NCBI GenBank assembly: GCA_937928665.1
Contig: CALFVM010000143.1
Location: 1 to 5,638, forward strand
Source: an uncultured Candidatus Methylacidiphilales bacterium
Lineage (GTDB): Bacteria; Verrucomicrobiota; Verrucomicrobiia; Methylacidiphilales; CALFVM01
Direction: 5' to 3'
Length of the DNA: 5,638 bases
Below the pieces are notes generated by a model. It worked only from the letters and a program-made list of their open reading frames with translations, made no database searches and was not told the DNA's origin. This document shows, in pieces, positions 1-5,638 of the stretch. The translations under genes were made by a program, and so were the position numbers. The first letter of the stretch is position 1, and the number at the start of each line of letters is the position of its first letter.

Positions 1-2
1 TG

Positions 3-1361
3 TTCGGTTGCGGCACCTACCCCACCTGGGACGCCGCCTTCCGCGAATCCGTCTGGCACGAAACCGTCGATGCCGCCACCCGCCTCCGCCACCACGCCTG
101 CCTCGCCTGCTGGTGCGGCAACAACGAACTCGAACAAGGCTTCACCGCCTCCGCATGGCTCGCCCCCGGCCCCAACTTTAATCCCGTCGGCACCATGGCC
201 TGGACCAGCTACCTCGACCTCTTCGAACGCATCCTCCCCTCGGCCCTCGCCCTTGCCGACCCCGCCACCCCCTACGTGCGCGGCAGCCCCCATGGCGCCC
301 CCGAGGATGGTCGCGATTCCGGCACCGACCGCAGCGGTGACCTCCACATCTGGGAGATCTGGTTCAGCCCCGCCCCTTTTGAAAACTACCGGAACTATCA
401 CCACCGCTTCATGAGCGAGTTCGGCTTCCAATCCCTTCCTGACGCCGCCACCCTCCGCGCCTCTGCTCCGGCTGACGAAACGCTCTCCATCGATTCCCCC
501 TGGCTCGGCTCTCGCCAGCGCAGTCAACCCGGCAACGCCCGATTCCTCGAAAAAACCACCGAATACTTCGGCCCGCTCGATCCCACCGACTTTGCCCGCC
601 TCTGCACCCTCACCCAGATCACCCAGGGCCTCGCTCTTAAAACCGGCATCGAAACCTGGCGCACTCGCTTCCCTCGCTGCGGCGGTGCCACTTATTGGCA
701 GCTCAACGATCGCTGGGCCGCCCCCACCTGGGCCACCCTCGACCACCTCGGCCACTGGAAAGCCTCCCACTACCTCGCCCGCAACTTTTTCGCCCCCCTT
801 CTCATCGTCGGCATCGAAAACCCCGACACCCTCTCCGTTGATTGCTTCCTCGTCAACGATCACACCACCCCCCAACCTGGCACCTTCACCCTTACCCTCA
901 TGCTGCCGGACGGAACCGTCGTCGGCCGTCATACCGCTCCCGCCACTGCCCTTCCCGCCAGCCAGGCCACCTCCCTCGGCACCTTCCGCATTGGTGATCT
1001 CTCCCCTGACCTCGACGACCCGGCTCACACCCTCCTGTGGCTCGACTTCATTCCCAATCAACCTGACGCCCCGCCCGCCTCGAACCTTGTCCTCTTTAGG
1101 CGACCCGCTCAGCTCAACCTCCCCACCCCACTGCTTCGTCCGGAGTTCGTCCACGATGGGCAGGCCCTCCTCGCCCACCTCCGCAACGGCTCCTCGCCCG
1201 CCCTTTTCGTTCACCCCACCGCCTCCGGACACCTGCTCCAGCCTGACGACAACTTCTTTCACCTCCGACCCGGCCAGGAAAAATCCGTCCGCATCCCCAT
1301 CCCCAAAGGAACCAATCCTGATCAACTCATTGCCGCCCTCCGCTTCCAGACCGCTCCGTGA
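3..1361 (+). CDS. GH2 beta-mannosidase, C-terminal half (5' partial)
   Basis: This is the last 452 residues of a glycoside hydrolase family 2 beta-mannosidase, which removes beta-linked mannose from the non-reducing end of manno-oligosaccharides. The frame is open from base 3 to the TGA at 1359-1361; the start lies outside the window. Family members are usually about 820-890 residues, so roughly half is missing. Window residues 33-44 carry CWCGNNELE, the WCGNNE acid/base motif, with the catalytic Glu codon at 126-128. SEFGFQSLP carries the nucleophile Glu (codon 417-419). Between them, GDLHIWEIW matches the conserved GDxHxWxVW segment. GGATYWQLND and WKASHYLARNFFAPLLI close the TIM barrel near residue 265. 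The remaining ~185 residues look like the two C-terminal beta-sandwich (Ig-like) domains, including DNFFHLRPGQEKSVRI near the end. Cell location cannot be judged without the N-terminus. An upstream frame-internal ATG at 195 is not the start, because homology extends further upstream. Specificity for mannose over other GH2 substrates is inferred from these motifs. Confidence 0.93.
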   Translation, partial: FGCGTYPTWDAAFRESVWHETVDAATRLRHHACLACWCGNNELEQGFTASAWLAPGPNFNPVGTMAWTSYLDLFERILPSALALADPATPYVRGSPHGAPEDGRDSGTDRSGDLHIWEIWFSPAPFENYRNYHHRFMSEFGFQSLPDAATLRASAPADETLSIDSPWLGSRQRSQPGNARFLEKTTEYFGPLDPTDFARLCTLTQITQGLALKTGIETWRTRFPRCGGATYWQLNDRWAAPTWATLDHLGHWKASHYLARNFFAPLLIVGIENPDTLSVDCFLVNDHTTPQPGTFTLTLMLPDGTVVGRHTAPATALPASQATSLGTFRIGDLSPDLDDPAHTLLWLDFIPNQPDAPPASNLVLFRRPAQLNLPTPLLRPEFVHDGQALLAHLRNGSSPALFVHPTASGHLLQPDDNFFHLRPGQEKSVRIPIPKGTNPDQLIAALRFQTAP

Positions 1362-1418
1362 CGTGTTGCCAGCCGCGACCCAACGGCACAACGTCTCACC
1401 AACCCGGTCCGCTTTTTC

Positions 1419-1428
1419 GGTTGCAACC
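1419..1428. repeat. Perfect 10-bp palindrome upstream of gnd
   Basis: GGTTGCAACC reads the same on both strands. It lies 31 bases before the gnd start codon, in the 97-bp spacer after the mannosidase stop. A site of this kind could be an operator half-site pair or chance. A T-run (1413-1417) precedes it, but there is no good stem before the T-run, so I do not call a terminator here. No convincing -35/-10 pair was seen in the spacer. Confidence 0.3.
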
Positions 1429-1458
1429 CCCGACTCGCTCCCCAACATCCCACCCGCT

Positions 1459-2877
1459 ATGGCTAAACAATCCTTCGGAGTCATCGGTCTCGCCGTCATG
1501 GGCGAAAACATCGCCCTCAACATCGAACGCAACGGCTTCCCCATCGCCGTCTATAACCGCACCACCGCCGTCACCGAAAAGTTCATCGCCACCCGTGCTG
1601 CCGGCAAAAACGCCGTCGGAGCTAAAACCCTCCAGGAATTCGTCGCCGCCCTTGAACGGCCCCGGCGCATCCTCATCCTCGTCAAAGCCGGTGCTCCCGT
1701 TGATGCCGTCATGGAGGAACTCAAACCCCTCCTCGAACCCGGCGACATCGTCATCGACGGCGGCAACTCCCACTACCCTGACACCGAACGCCGCGCCAAA
1801 GCCTGGGAACCGACCGGCCTCAAATTCTTTGGCATGGGCGTCAGCGGCGGCGAAGAAGGTGCCCTCTGGGGCCCCAGCCTCATGCCCGGTGGCGACCGCC
1901 AGGCCTACGAAGACCTCAAGCCCATCCTCACCAAAATCGCCGCCCAAACCGACGACGGTCCCTGCGTGACCTACATCGGCAACCGTTCCGCCGGCCACTT
2001 CGTCAAAATGGTCCACAACGGCATCGAATACGGGGACATGCAGCTCATCGCCGAATCCTACGCCCTCCTCAAACACGTCGGCGGCTTCTCCAACGATCAA
2101 CTCCACCACATCTTCACCGACTGGAACCAGGGCGAACTCTCCTCCTTCCTCATCGAAATCACCGCCAAAGTCATCAACTTCAAAGATGATCAGGGCACCG
2201 GCCACGATCTCGTCGATCTCATCCTCGACCAGGCCGGCCAAAAAGGCACCGGCAAATGGACCACCCAGGCCGCCCTCGACCTCGGCGTCGCCATCCCCAC
2301 CATCACCGCCGCCGTCGATGCCCGCCTTCTTTCCGGACGGAAACAAGAGCGTGTCGCCGCCGAAAAAGCCTACGGCCGCCCAACGCCCACCATCGCCGCC
2401 GACCCCAAAGCCTTTATCCAACAGGTCCGCGCCGCCCTCTACCTTTCCAAAATTTGTTCCTACGCGCAGGGCATGTCCCTCATCCTCGAAGCCGATTCCG
2501 CCTTCAACTACGAACTCAACCTCCCCGAAATCGCCCGCATTTGGAAAGCCGGCTGCATCATCCGCGCCCAATTCCTCGACAAAATCACCGCCGCCTTCCG
2601 CGCCGAACCCAAGCTCCCCAACCTCCTCATGGCGCCCGGCTTCCAAAAAGAAATGGCCGAACGCATCGGCTCCCTCCGCGAAGTCATCCAGATCGCTGCC
2701 AAAAACGGTGTCGCCACCCCGGCCATGAGTGCCTCCCTCGCCTACTTCGACGCCTACACCACCGCCCGCGGATCGGCCAACCTCATCCAGGCCCAGCGCG
2801 ACTTCTTTGGTGCCCACACCTACCAGCGCACCGACCGCGATGGCACCTTCCACACCGAGTGGAACGCCAAAGCCTGA
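1459..2877 (+). CDS. gnd: 6-phosphogluconate dehydrogenase, decarboxylating (NADP+)
   Basis: Cytosolic enzyme of the oxidative pentose phosphate pathway: oxidises and decarboxylates 6-phosphogluconate to ribulose 5-phosphate, producing NADPH and CO2. The 472-residue protein matches the usual length of the long (dimeric) form, about 470. Residues 7-21 (GVIGLAVMGENIALN) form the Rossmann dinucleotide loop. NRT at 33-35 is the 2'-phosphate contact that favours NADP+. DGGNSHYPDTERR follows at 100-112 and GMGVSGGEEGALWGPS at 125-140. HFVKMVHNGIEY at 180-191 supplies Lys183 and Glu190, the expected acid/base pair. ILDQAGQKGTGKW at 255-267 fits the family signature, and the C-terminal tail RDFFGAHTYQRTD (447-459) is typical. 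The ATG at 1459 was chosen because the family N-terminus begins there. The frame stays open upstream as far as 592, but that stretch overlaps the mannosidase and encodes low-complexity Pro/Ser sequence. No clear Shine-Dalgarno precedes the ATG. No damaged motif was found. Confidence 0.97.
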   Translation: MAKQSFGVIGLAVMGENIALNIERNGFPIAVYNRTTAVTEKFIATRAAGKNAVGAKTLQEFVAALERPRRILILVKAGAPVDAVMEELKPLLEPGDIVIDGGNSHYPDTERRAKAWEPTGLKFFGMGVSGGEEGALWGPSLMPGGDRQAYEDLKPILTKIAAQTDDGPCVTYIGNRSAGHFVKMVHNGIEYGDMQLIAESYALLKHVGGFSNDQLHHIFTDWNQGELSSFLIEITAKVINFKDDQGTGHDLVDLILDQAGQKGTGKWTTQAALDLGVAIPTITAAVDARLLSGRKQERVAAEKAYGRPTPTIAADPKAFIQQVRAALYLSKICSYAQGMSLILEADSAFNYELNLPEIARIWKAGCIIRAQFLDKITAAFRAEPKLPNLLMAPGFQKEMAERIGSLREVIQIAAKNGVATPAMSASLAYFDAYTTARGSANLIQAQRDFFGAHTYQRTDRDGTFHTEWNAKA

Positions 2878-2906
2878 CCCGCCCCCCGCGCGCGCTTCCT
2901 CCCCTC

Positions 2907-2931
2907 TTCCCCCCCACCTCGGGACGGGGAA
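2907..2931 (+). terminator. GC-rich hairpin 30 bases after gnd, possible weak terminator
   Basis: TTCCCCCCC (2907-2915) pairs with GGG-AC-GGGGAA (2921-2931), giving nine base pairs, a five-base loop ACCTC and a two-base AC bulge. Its place just after the gnd stop suits a transcription terminator or an RNA 3'-end stabiliser. It lacks the T-run expected of a classical intrinsic terminator, so the function is inferred from position and stem strength only. Polypyrimidine runs are common in this DNA, so chance pairing is possible. Confidence 0.3.
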
Positions 2932-3076
2932 CCTCCGCGTGAGCCGAAATTTCAACCCCCGGCAACCCACCCTGTTGAGGCGGTCGATAACCACCGCACG
3001 CCCAACCCCTCCCGCCCTCTCGGCCACTTGCCGCGCGCACGTGACGTAACCTTCCAAGCCTTGCCCCCTTTCCCAC

Positions 3077-3092
3077 CTTGGCGTCTTGGTGT
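3077..3092 (+). repeat. Imperfect tandem octamer CTTGGCGT / CTTGGTGT
   Basis: Two adjacent 8-base units differ at one position (CTTGGCGT 3077-3084, CTTGGTGT 3085-3092). They lie in noncoding DNA about 140 bases before the LOG-like gene. From memory, similar TTGGCGTCTTGG sequences recur between genes in some high-GC environmental bacteria, so this may be a fragment of a dispersed element. It may also be chance. Confidence 0.3.
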
Positions 3093-3228
3093 GAGCCCCC
3101 CCTGCCGTGCCCAACTCCAGCGCACGACCCGGCCACCCTTCCCCTTTCATTTCGGCGTGGAACTTGCTCTTGCTTCACCGGGCTGCTGCCTTACGGTCTC
3201 GCACCGTCACCAAGCCCCGGAAAAACTT

Positions 3229-4299
3229 ATGCCAATCGTTCGTCTTGCCGGAACCGTCTCAGGAGAAAAAGATCCCAACCGCGAAGTCCGCGCCCTCCTC
3301 CTCTATCACTTGTTCAAAGAAGGCTGGGACATCTACAACTCCAACGGCGACCAGCGCATCTCCCTCGCCAACATCGAAAAAAAAATCGCCGAATCCAACG
3401 CCTTCGTCTTCACCCCAGGCGCGACCCTCGAGGATCTGTTCAAGGCCGTCTCCATCTTCGTCGGCTACCAGACCTTCGACCAAAACCTCACCGGCAAACC
3501 GACCGTCCTCCTCAATTCGGATGGCTCTTGGAATCCGCTCTTTTCCCTCCTCCATCACCTCCATCGCAAGGGAACCGTCAAACAAAACGTCCCGGACTAC
3601 CTCCTCACCGCTCACGAGCCCACCGAAGTCCTCGCCCTCCTCGCCCAAGCCCGGCAGAACGGCCTCCCCCACGCCGATCGCGAAAAATCCGGCCCGGCCG
3701 TCGGCCCCTCCTTCGAAGGCGACCTCCCCGCCGGACACCGCGGTAACGTCTGCGTCTTTTGCTCCGCCTCGATCGAAGACGAGAGCTACCTCGCCGACGG
3801 CTATCGCCTCGGCCAAATGCTCGCCGAAGAACGCCTCGGCTGCGTTTCCGGCGCGGGCAGTTCCGGCATCATGGGTGCAGTCGTTCGTGGTGCCGTCGAG
3901 GCCGGAGGCTGGACCGGCGGCTCCAACGTCCCCCACATCATTGAGTTGGAAGGCCTGCCCGAGGGTCTCTCCAGCTTCTGGCTTCGGCCCGATATCTATA
4001 CCCGAATGGAAGTCATGATCGAACGCTCCGACGCCTTCGTCATCTTCCCCGGCGGTGCCGGCACGGTTCAGGAAATGCTCGCCCTCATGATCTTCAAAAG
4101 CCAGGGCAGTCCGCTCATGCGCGGTAAACCTGTCGTCGTCTTCAACCGCCAGGACGGGCAGGGCTTCTGGGATCCACTCATTCAAATGCTCGATCCCTGG
4201 CGGGCCCACGGAGGCTTTGAAGTGGTCGACAATCTCAACGAAATTCTCCCCGTCACCTTGGCCGGGATGGCCGCCAATCGCGTTGGGGCAGGCATCTAA
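3229..4299 (+). CDS. LOG-family Rossmann-fold protein with duplicated halves, putative nucleotide 5'-monophosphate nucleosidase
   Basis: A 356-residue protein. Its C-terminal half (about 173-350) is a LOG-family (lysine-decarboxylase-like) domain: NVCVFCSAS at 173-181, GAGSSGIMGAV at 208-218, YTRMEVMIERSDAF at 257-270 and the signature PGGAGTVQE at 274-282. In the family, the Arg (here Arg259) and the last Glu (Glu282) are catalytic; characterised members cleave nucleoside or cytokinin 5'-monophosphates to free base and ribose 5-phosphate. The N-terminal half (1-142) resembles a shortened, decayed copy: SNAFVFTPG-ATLED at 56-69 and GKPTVLLNSDGSWNPLF at 89-105 align with SDAFVIFPGGAGTVQE and GKPVVVFNRQDGQGFWDPL (299-317). 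A Gly/Pro/charged linker (about 143-171) joins them. The ATG at 3229 is preceded by a weak purine-rich GGAAAAA (3219-3225), and homology-like sequence starts there. xdhA follows after 16 bases, suggesting co-transcription and a role in purine metabolism. Fold assignment is firm; substrate is inferred. A cytokinin-type or PpnN-type activity cannot be told apart here. Confidence 0.85.
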   Translation: MPIVRLAGTVSGEKDPNREVRALLLYHLFKEGWDIYNSNGDQRISLANIEKKIAESNAFVFTPGATLEDLFKAVSIFVGYQTFDQNLTGKPTVLLNSDGSWNPLFSLLHHLHRKGTVKQNVPDYLLTAHEPTEVLALLAQARQNGLPHADREKSGPAVGPSFEGDLPAGHRGNVCVFCSASIEDESYLADGYRLGQMLAEERLGCVSGAGSSGIMGAVVRGAVEAGGWTGGSNVPHIIELEGLPEGLSSFWLRPDIYTRMEVMIERSDAFVIFPGGAGTVQEMLALMIFKSQGSPLMRGKPVVVFNRQDGQGFWDPLIQMLDPWRAHGGFEVVDNLNEILPVTLAGMAANRVGAGI

Positions 4300-4315
4300 T
4301 CAGGCAAGCGCGATC

Positions 4316-5638
4316 ATGGACCCATCCGACCGTATCGCCTTCACCCTTAACGGACGTCCGGTCGAGGCCCTGCACGTCTCCCCCAACACCACCCTGCTCG
4401 ACTGGCTCCGCACCCACGACTGGACCGGAACCAAGGAAGGCTGCGCCGAAGGCGATTGCGGCGCGTGCACCGTGGTGGTCATCGACCGGTCGCCTTCCGG
4501 GACCCTCGCCTACCGCAGCATCAACAGTTGCATCGCCCTTCTCCCCACTCTCGCCGGTCGTGAGATCTGGACGGTCGAGGGAATCGGCACCGCCAGCCCC
4601 CACTCCGTCCAACACGCCATGGCCGACAACTACGGCTCCCAGTGCGGCTATTGCACCCCCGGCTTTGTCACCTCCCTCTTCGAAGGCTATTACCGCAACG
4701 ACATCACCACCGTCGATGACCTGAACGACACCCTCAATGGCAACCTTTGCCGCTGCACCGGTTACCGCCCCATCCGCGACGCCGCCCGTCTTGCCTGGGG
4801 CTCACTCCCCCACGAACAAAAACTTGCCGACCCCTTCGGGCAGAGGCTGCAGACCGCCCCGGCCCCCGACACAGACTTAGCTCTTCGCTCCGGCCACGAA
4901 CACTTCTTCCAGCCCACTTCCCTCGCCGCCTTCTTTGAACTCCACCGCACCTTCCCCGAGGCCACCTTGATTGCAGGTGGCACCGAAATCGGGGTCCTCG
5001 TCGCCAAGACCTTCCGCCGCTTTTCCACCTTCATCAGCTTGCAACGCATCCCCGAACTCCTCGACATCCACGAAACCCCCGACGCCCTCCTCATCGGCGG
5101 CGGTGTCACCCTCACCGATGCCATGCCTTTCCTTTGCGAACCCTTCCCCAGCCTCCACGAAATGTGCCGCTGGTTCGCCTCCCGCCCCATCCGTAACCGC
5201 GCCACCTTCGGCGGCAACCTCGCCACCGCCTCCCCCATTGGTGACACCGCTCCTGTTCTCCTTTCGCTGGGTGCCTCCCTCCGCCTTGTCGGACCCGAGG
5301 GTCAGCGTGAAATCGCCCTCCGCGATTTCTTCACCGGCTACCGCAAAACCGTCCTTCAACCGGGCGAACTTATCCAATTCGTCCGCATCCCCCGCCCCGG
5401 CTCCGGTCAACGACTCGCCCGCTCCTTCAAAGTTTCTAAGCGGCGGGAAATGGACATCAGCATTGTCTCCGCCGGATTTTGCCTGGATCTGGACGACACC
5501 GGCACCATCACCCGCGCGGGCATCGCCTTTGGCGGCGTCGCCGCCACCCCAGCCACCGTGCCGGAAGCCGAAGCCTTCCTCATCGGAAAAACCCTCACAC
5601 CAGACTCAGTCGAAACCGTTGCCGACATCATCAGCCGG
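4316..5638 (+). CDS. xdhA: Xanthine dehydrogenase small subunit, 2Fe-2S and FAD domains (3' partial)
   Basis: Electron-transfer subunit of xanthine dehydrogenase, which with the molybdopterin subunit (XdhB, expected downstream) oxidises hypoxanthine to xanthine and urate and passes electrons to NAD+. The 441 residues present are most of the usual 460-500; no stop occurs before the window ends. The plant-ferredoxin-like domain has Cys43, Cys48, Cys51 (GCAEGDCGACT) and Cys72. The second all-helical 2Fe-2S domain has Cys110, Cys113 (QCGYCTPGF), Cys145 and Cys147 (LCRCTGYRP). So all eight cluster ligands are present. After a linker (about 165-195), the FAD domain shows IAGGTEIGV (219-227), TFGGNLATASPIGD (297-310) and KVSKRREMDIS (372-382), the last typical of XDH rather than CO dehydrogenase medium subunits. 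The fusion of iron-sulfur and FAD domains in one chain is the bacterial XdhA layout. The ATG at 4316 gives the standard N-terminus; an AGG at 4302-4304 is a poor, distant Shine-Dalgarno. It starts 16 bases after the LOG-like stop, so translation may be coupled. Confidence 0.96.
   Translation, partial: MDPSDRIAFTLNGRPVEALHVSPNTTLLDWLRTHDWTGTKEGCAEGDCGACTVVVIDRSPSGTLAYRSINSCIALLPTLAGREIWTVEGIGTASPHSVQHAMADNYGSQCGYCTPGFVTSLFEGYYRNDITTVDDLNDTLNGNLCRCTGYRPIRDAARLAWGSLPHEQKLADPFGQRLQTAPAPDTDLALRSGHEHFFQPTSLAAFFELHRTFPEATLIAGGTEIGVLVAKTFRRFSTFISLQRIPELLDIHETPDALLIGGGVTLTDAMPFLCEPFPSLHEMCRWFASRPIRNRATFGGNLATASPIGDTAPVLLSLGASLRLVGPEGQREIALRDFFTGYRKTVLQPGELIQFVRIPRPGSGQRLARSFKVSKRREMDISIVSAGFCLDLDDTGTITRAGIAFGGVAATPATVPEAEAFLIGKTLTPDSVETVADIISR

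Larger units (their letters stand above)
2878..3228. other. 351-bp noncoding region between gnd and the LOG-like gene
   Basis: No gene is supported here. The frame of the downstream gene stays open back to an ATG at 3028, but the added residues are Pro/Arg/Ser-rich with no resemblance to a folded domain, and the downstream protein has a convincing start at 3229. The stretch holds a GC-rich hairpin just after gnd, a second weak stem (GCGGT 2980-2984 with ACCGC 2993-2997, flanked by GTTG 2974-2977 and CAAC 3003-3006), and an imperfect octamer repeat. No tRNA-like T-loop sequence was seen. A promoter for the LOG-like gene and xdhA should lie here if they form an operon, but no -35/-10 pair stands out. 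Confidence 0.6.

Noticed and set aside
1400..1423. CAACC ... GGTTG stem with a T-run, considered as a terminator of the mannosidase gene
   Set aside because: The stem has only five pairs with a 14-base loop, and the T-run sits in the loop, not after the stem.
592..1458. Upstream extension of the gnd frame
   Set aside because: It overlaps the mannosidase, which is clearly coding in another frame, and encodes Pro/Ser-rich sequence; the family N-terminus begins at 1459.
1396..3150. 584-codon open frame on the - strand opposite gnd
   Set aside because: Its product is a Gly/Asp/Glu/Phe/Val-rich low-complexity chain mirroring the C-rich codons of gnd, which is certain from its motifs. It is a compositional shadow.
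3172..3199. Promoter-like TTGCTT ... TACGGT before the LOG-like gene
   Set aside because: The spacing is about right, but the -10 match is only half of the consensus, and such matches are common by chance.
3028..3228. 67-residue N-terminal extension of the LOG-like protein
   Set aside because: The added residues are Pro/Arg-rich with no domain character, and MPIVRLAGTVSG at 3229 looks like a natural beta-strand start.
3259..4209. 316-codon open frame on the - strand opposite the LOG-like gene
   Set aside because: Asp/Glu/Gly-rich translation opposite a gene with clear LOG motifs; composition artefact.

Overview
This window carries four genes, all on the + strand: a beta-mannosidase cut by the left edge, a complete 6-phosphogluconate dehydrogenase (gnd), a complete two-domain LOG-like Rossmann protein, and a xanthine dehydrogenase small subunit (xdhA) cut by the right edge. 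No rRNA, tRNA, CRISPR array, insertion sequence or phage gene was seen.

The DNA is GC-rich. Its coding strand is strikingly rich in C, with most codons ending in C (GCC, CTC, ACC, TCC, ATC, GTC). This suggests a high-GC, probably free-living, saccharolytic bacterium. The style reminds me of Verrucomicrobiota of the Opitutales type, but no taxonomic marker gene is present, so this is a low-confidence impression. None of the genes has a strong Shine-Dalgarno sequence.

Layout: 1-1361 is the C-terminal half of a GH2 beta-mannosidase with both catalytic glutamates. 1362-1458 is a short spacer with a perfect 10-bp palindrome. 1459-2877 is gnd. 2878-3228 is a 351-bp noncoding stretch with a GC-rich hairpin after gnd and a small imperfect octamer repeat. 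3229-4299 is the LOG-like gene. After a 16-bp gap, xdhA starts at 4316 and runs off the window.

The window therefore seems to hold at least two functional blocks. The left one is carbohydrate use: a mannosidase releasing mannose and an oxidative pentose phosphate enzyme. The right one looks like a purine salvage or catabolism operon. A LOG-type protein, whose relatives cleave nucleoside 5'-monophosphates to free base and ribose 5-phosphate, sits directly before the enzyme that oxidises hypoxanthine and xanthine. The most interesting point is that the LOG-like protein appears to be an internal duplication: a degenerate N-terminal copy that has lost the active-site motif, and an intact-looking C-terminal copy. 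I found no convincing evidence of a wholly new system; most of the window is ordinary metabolism.
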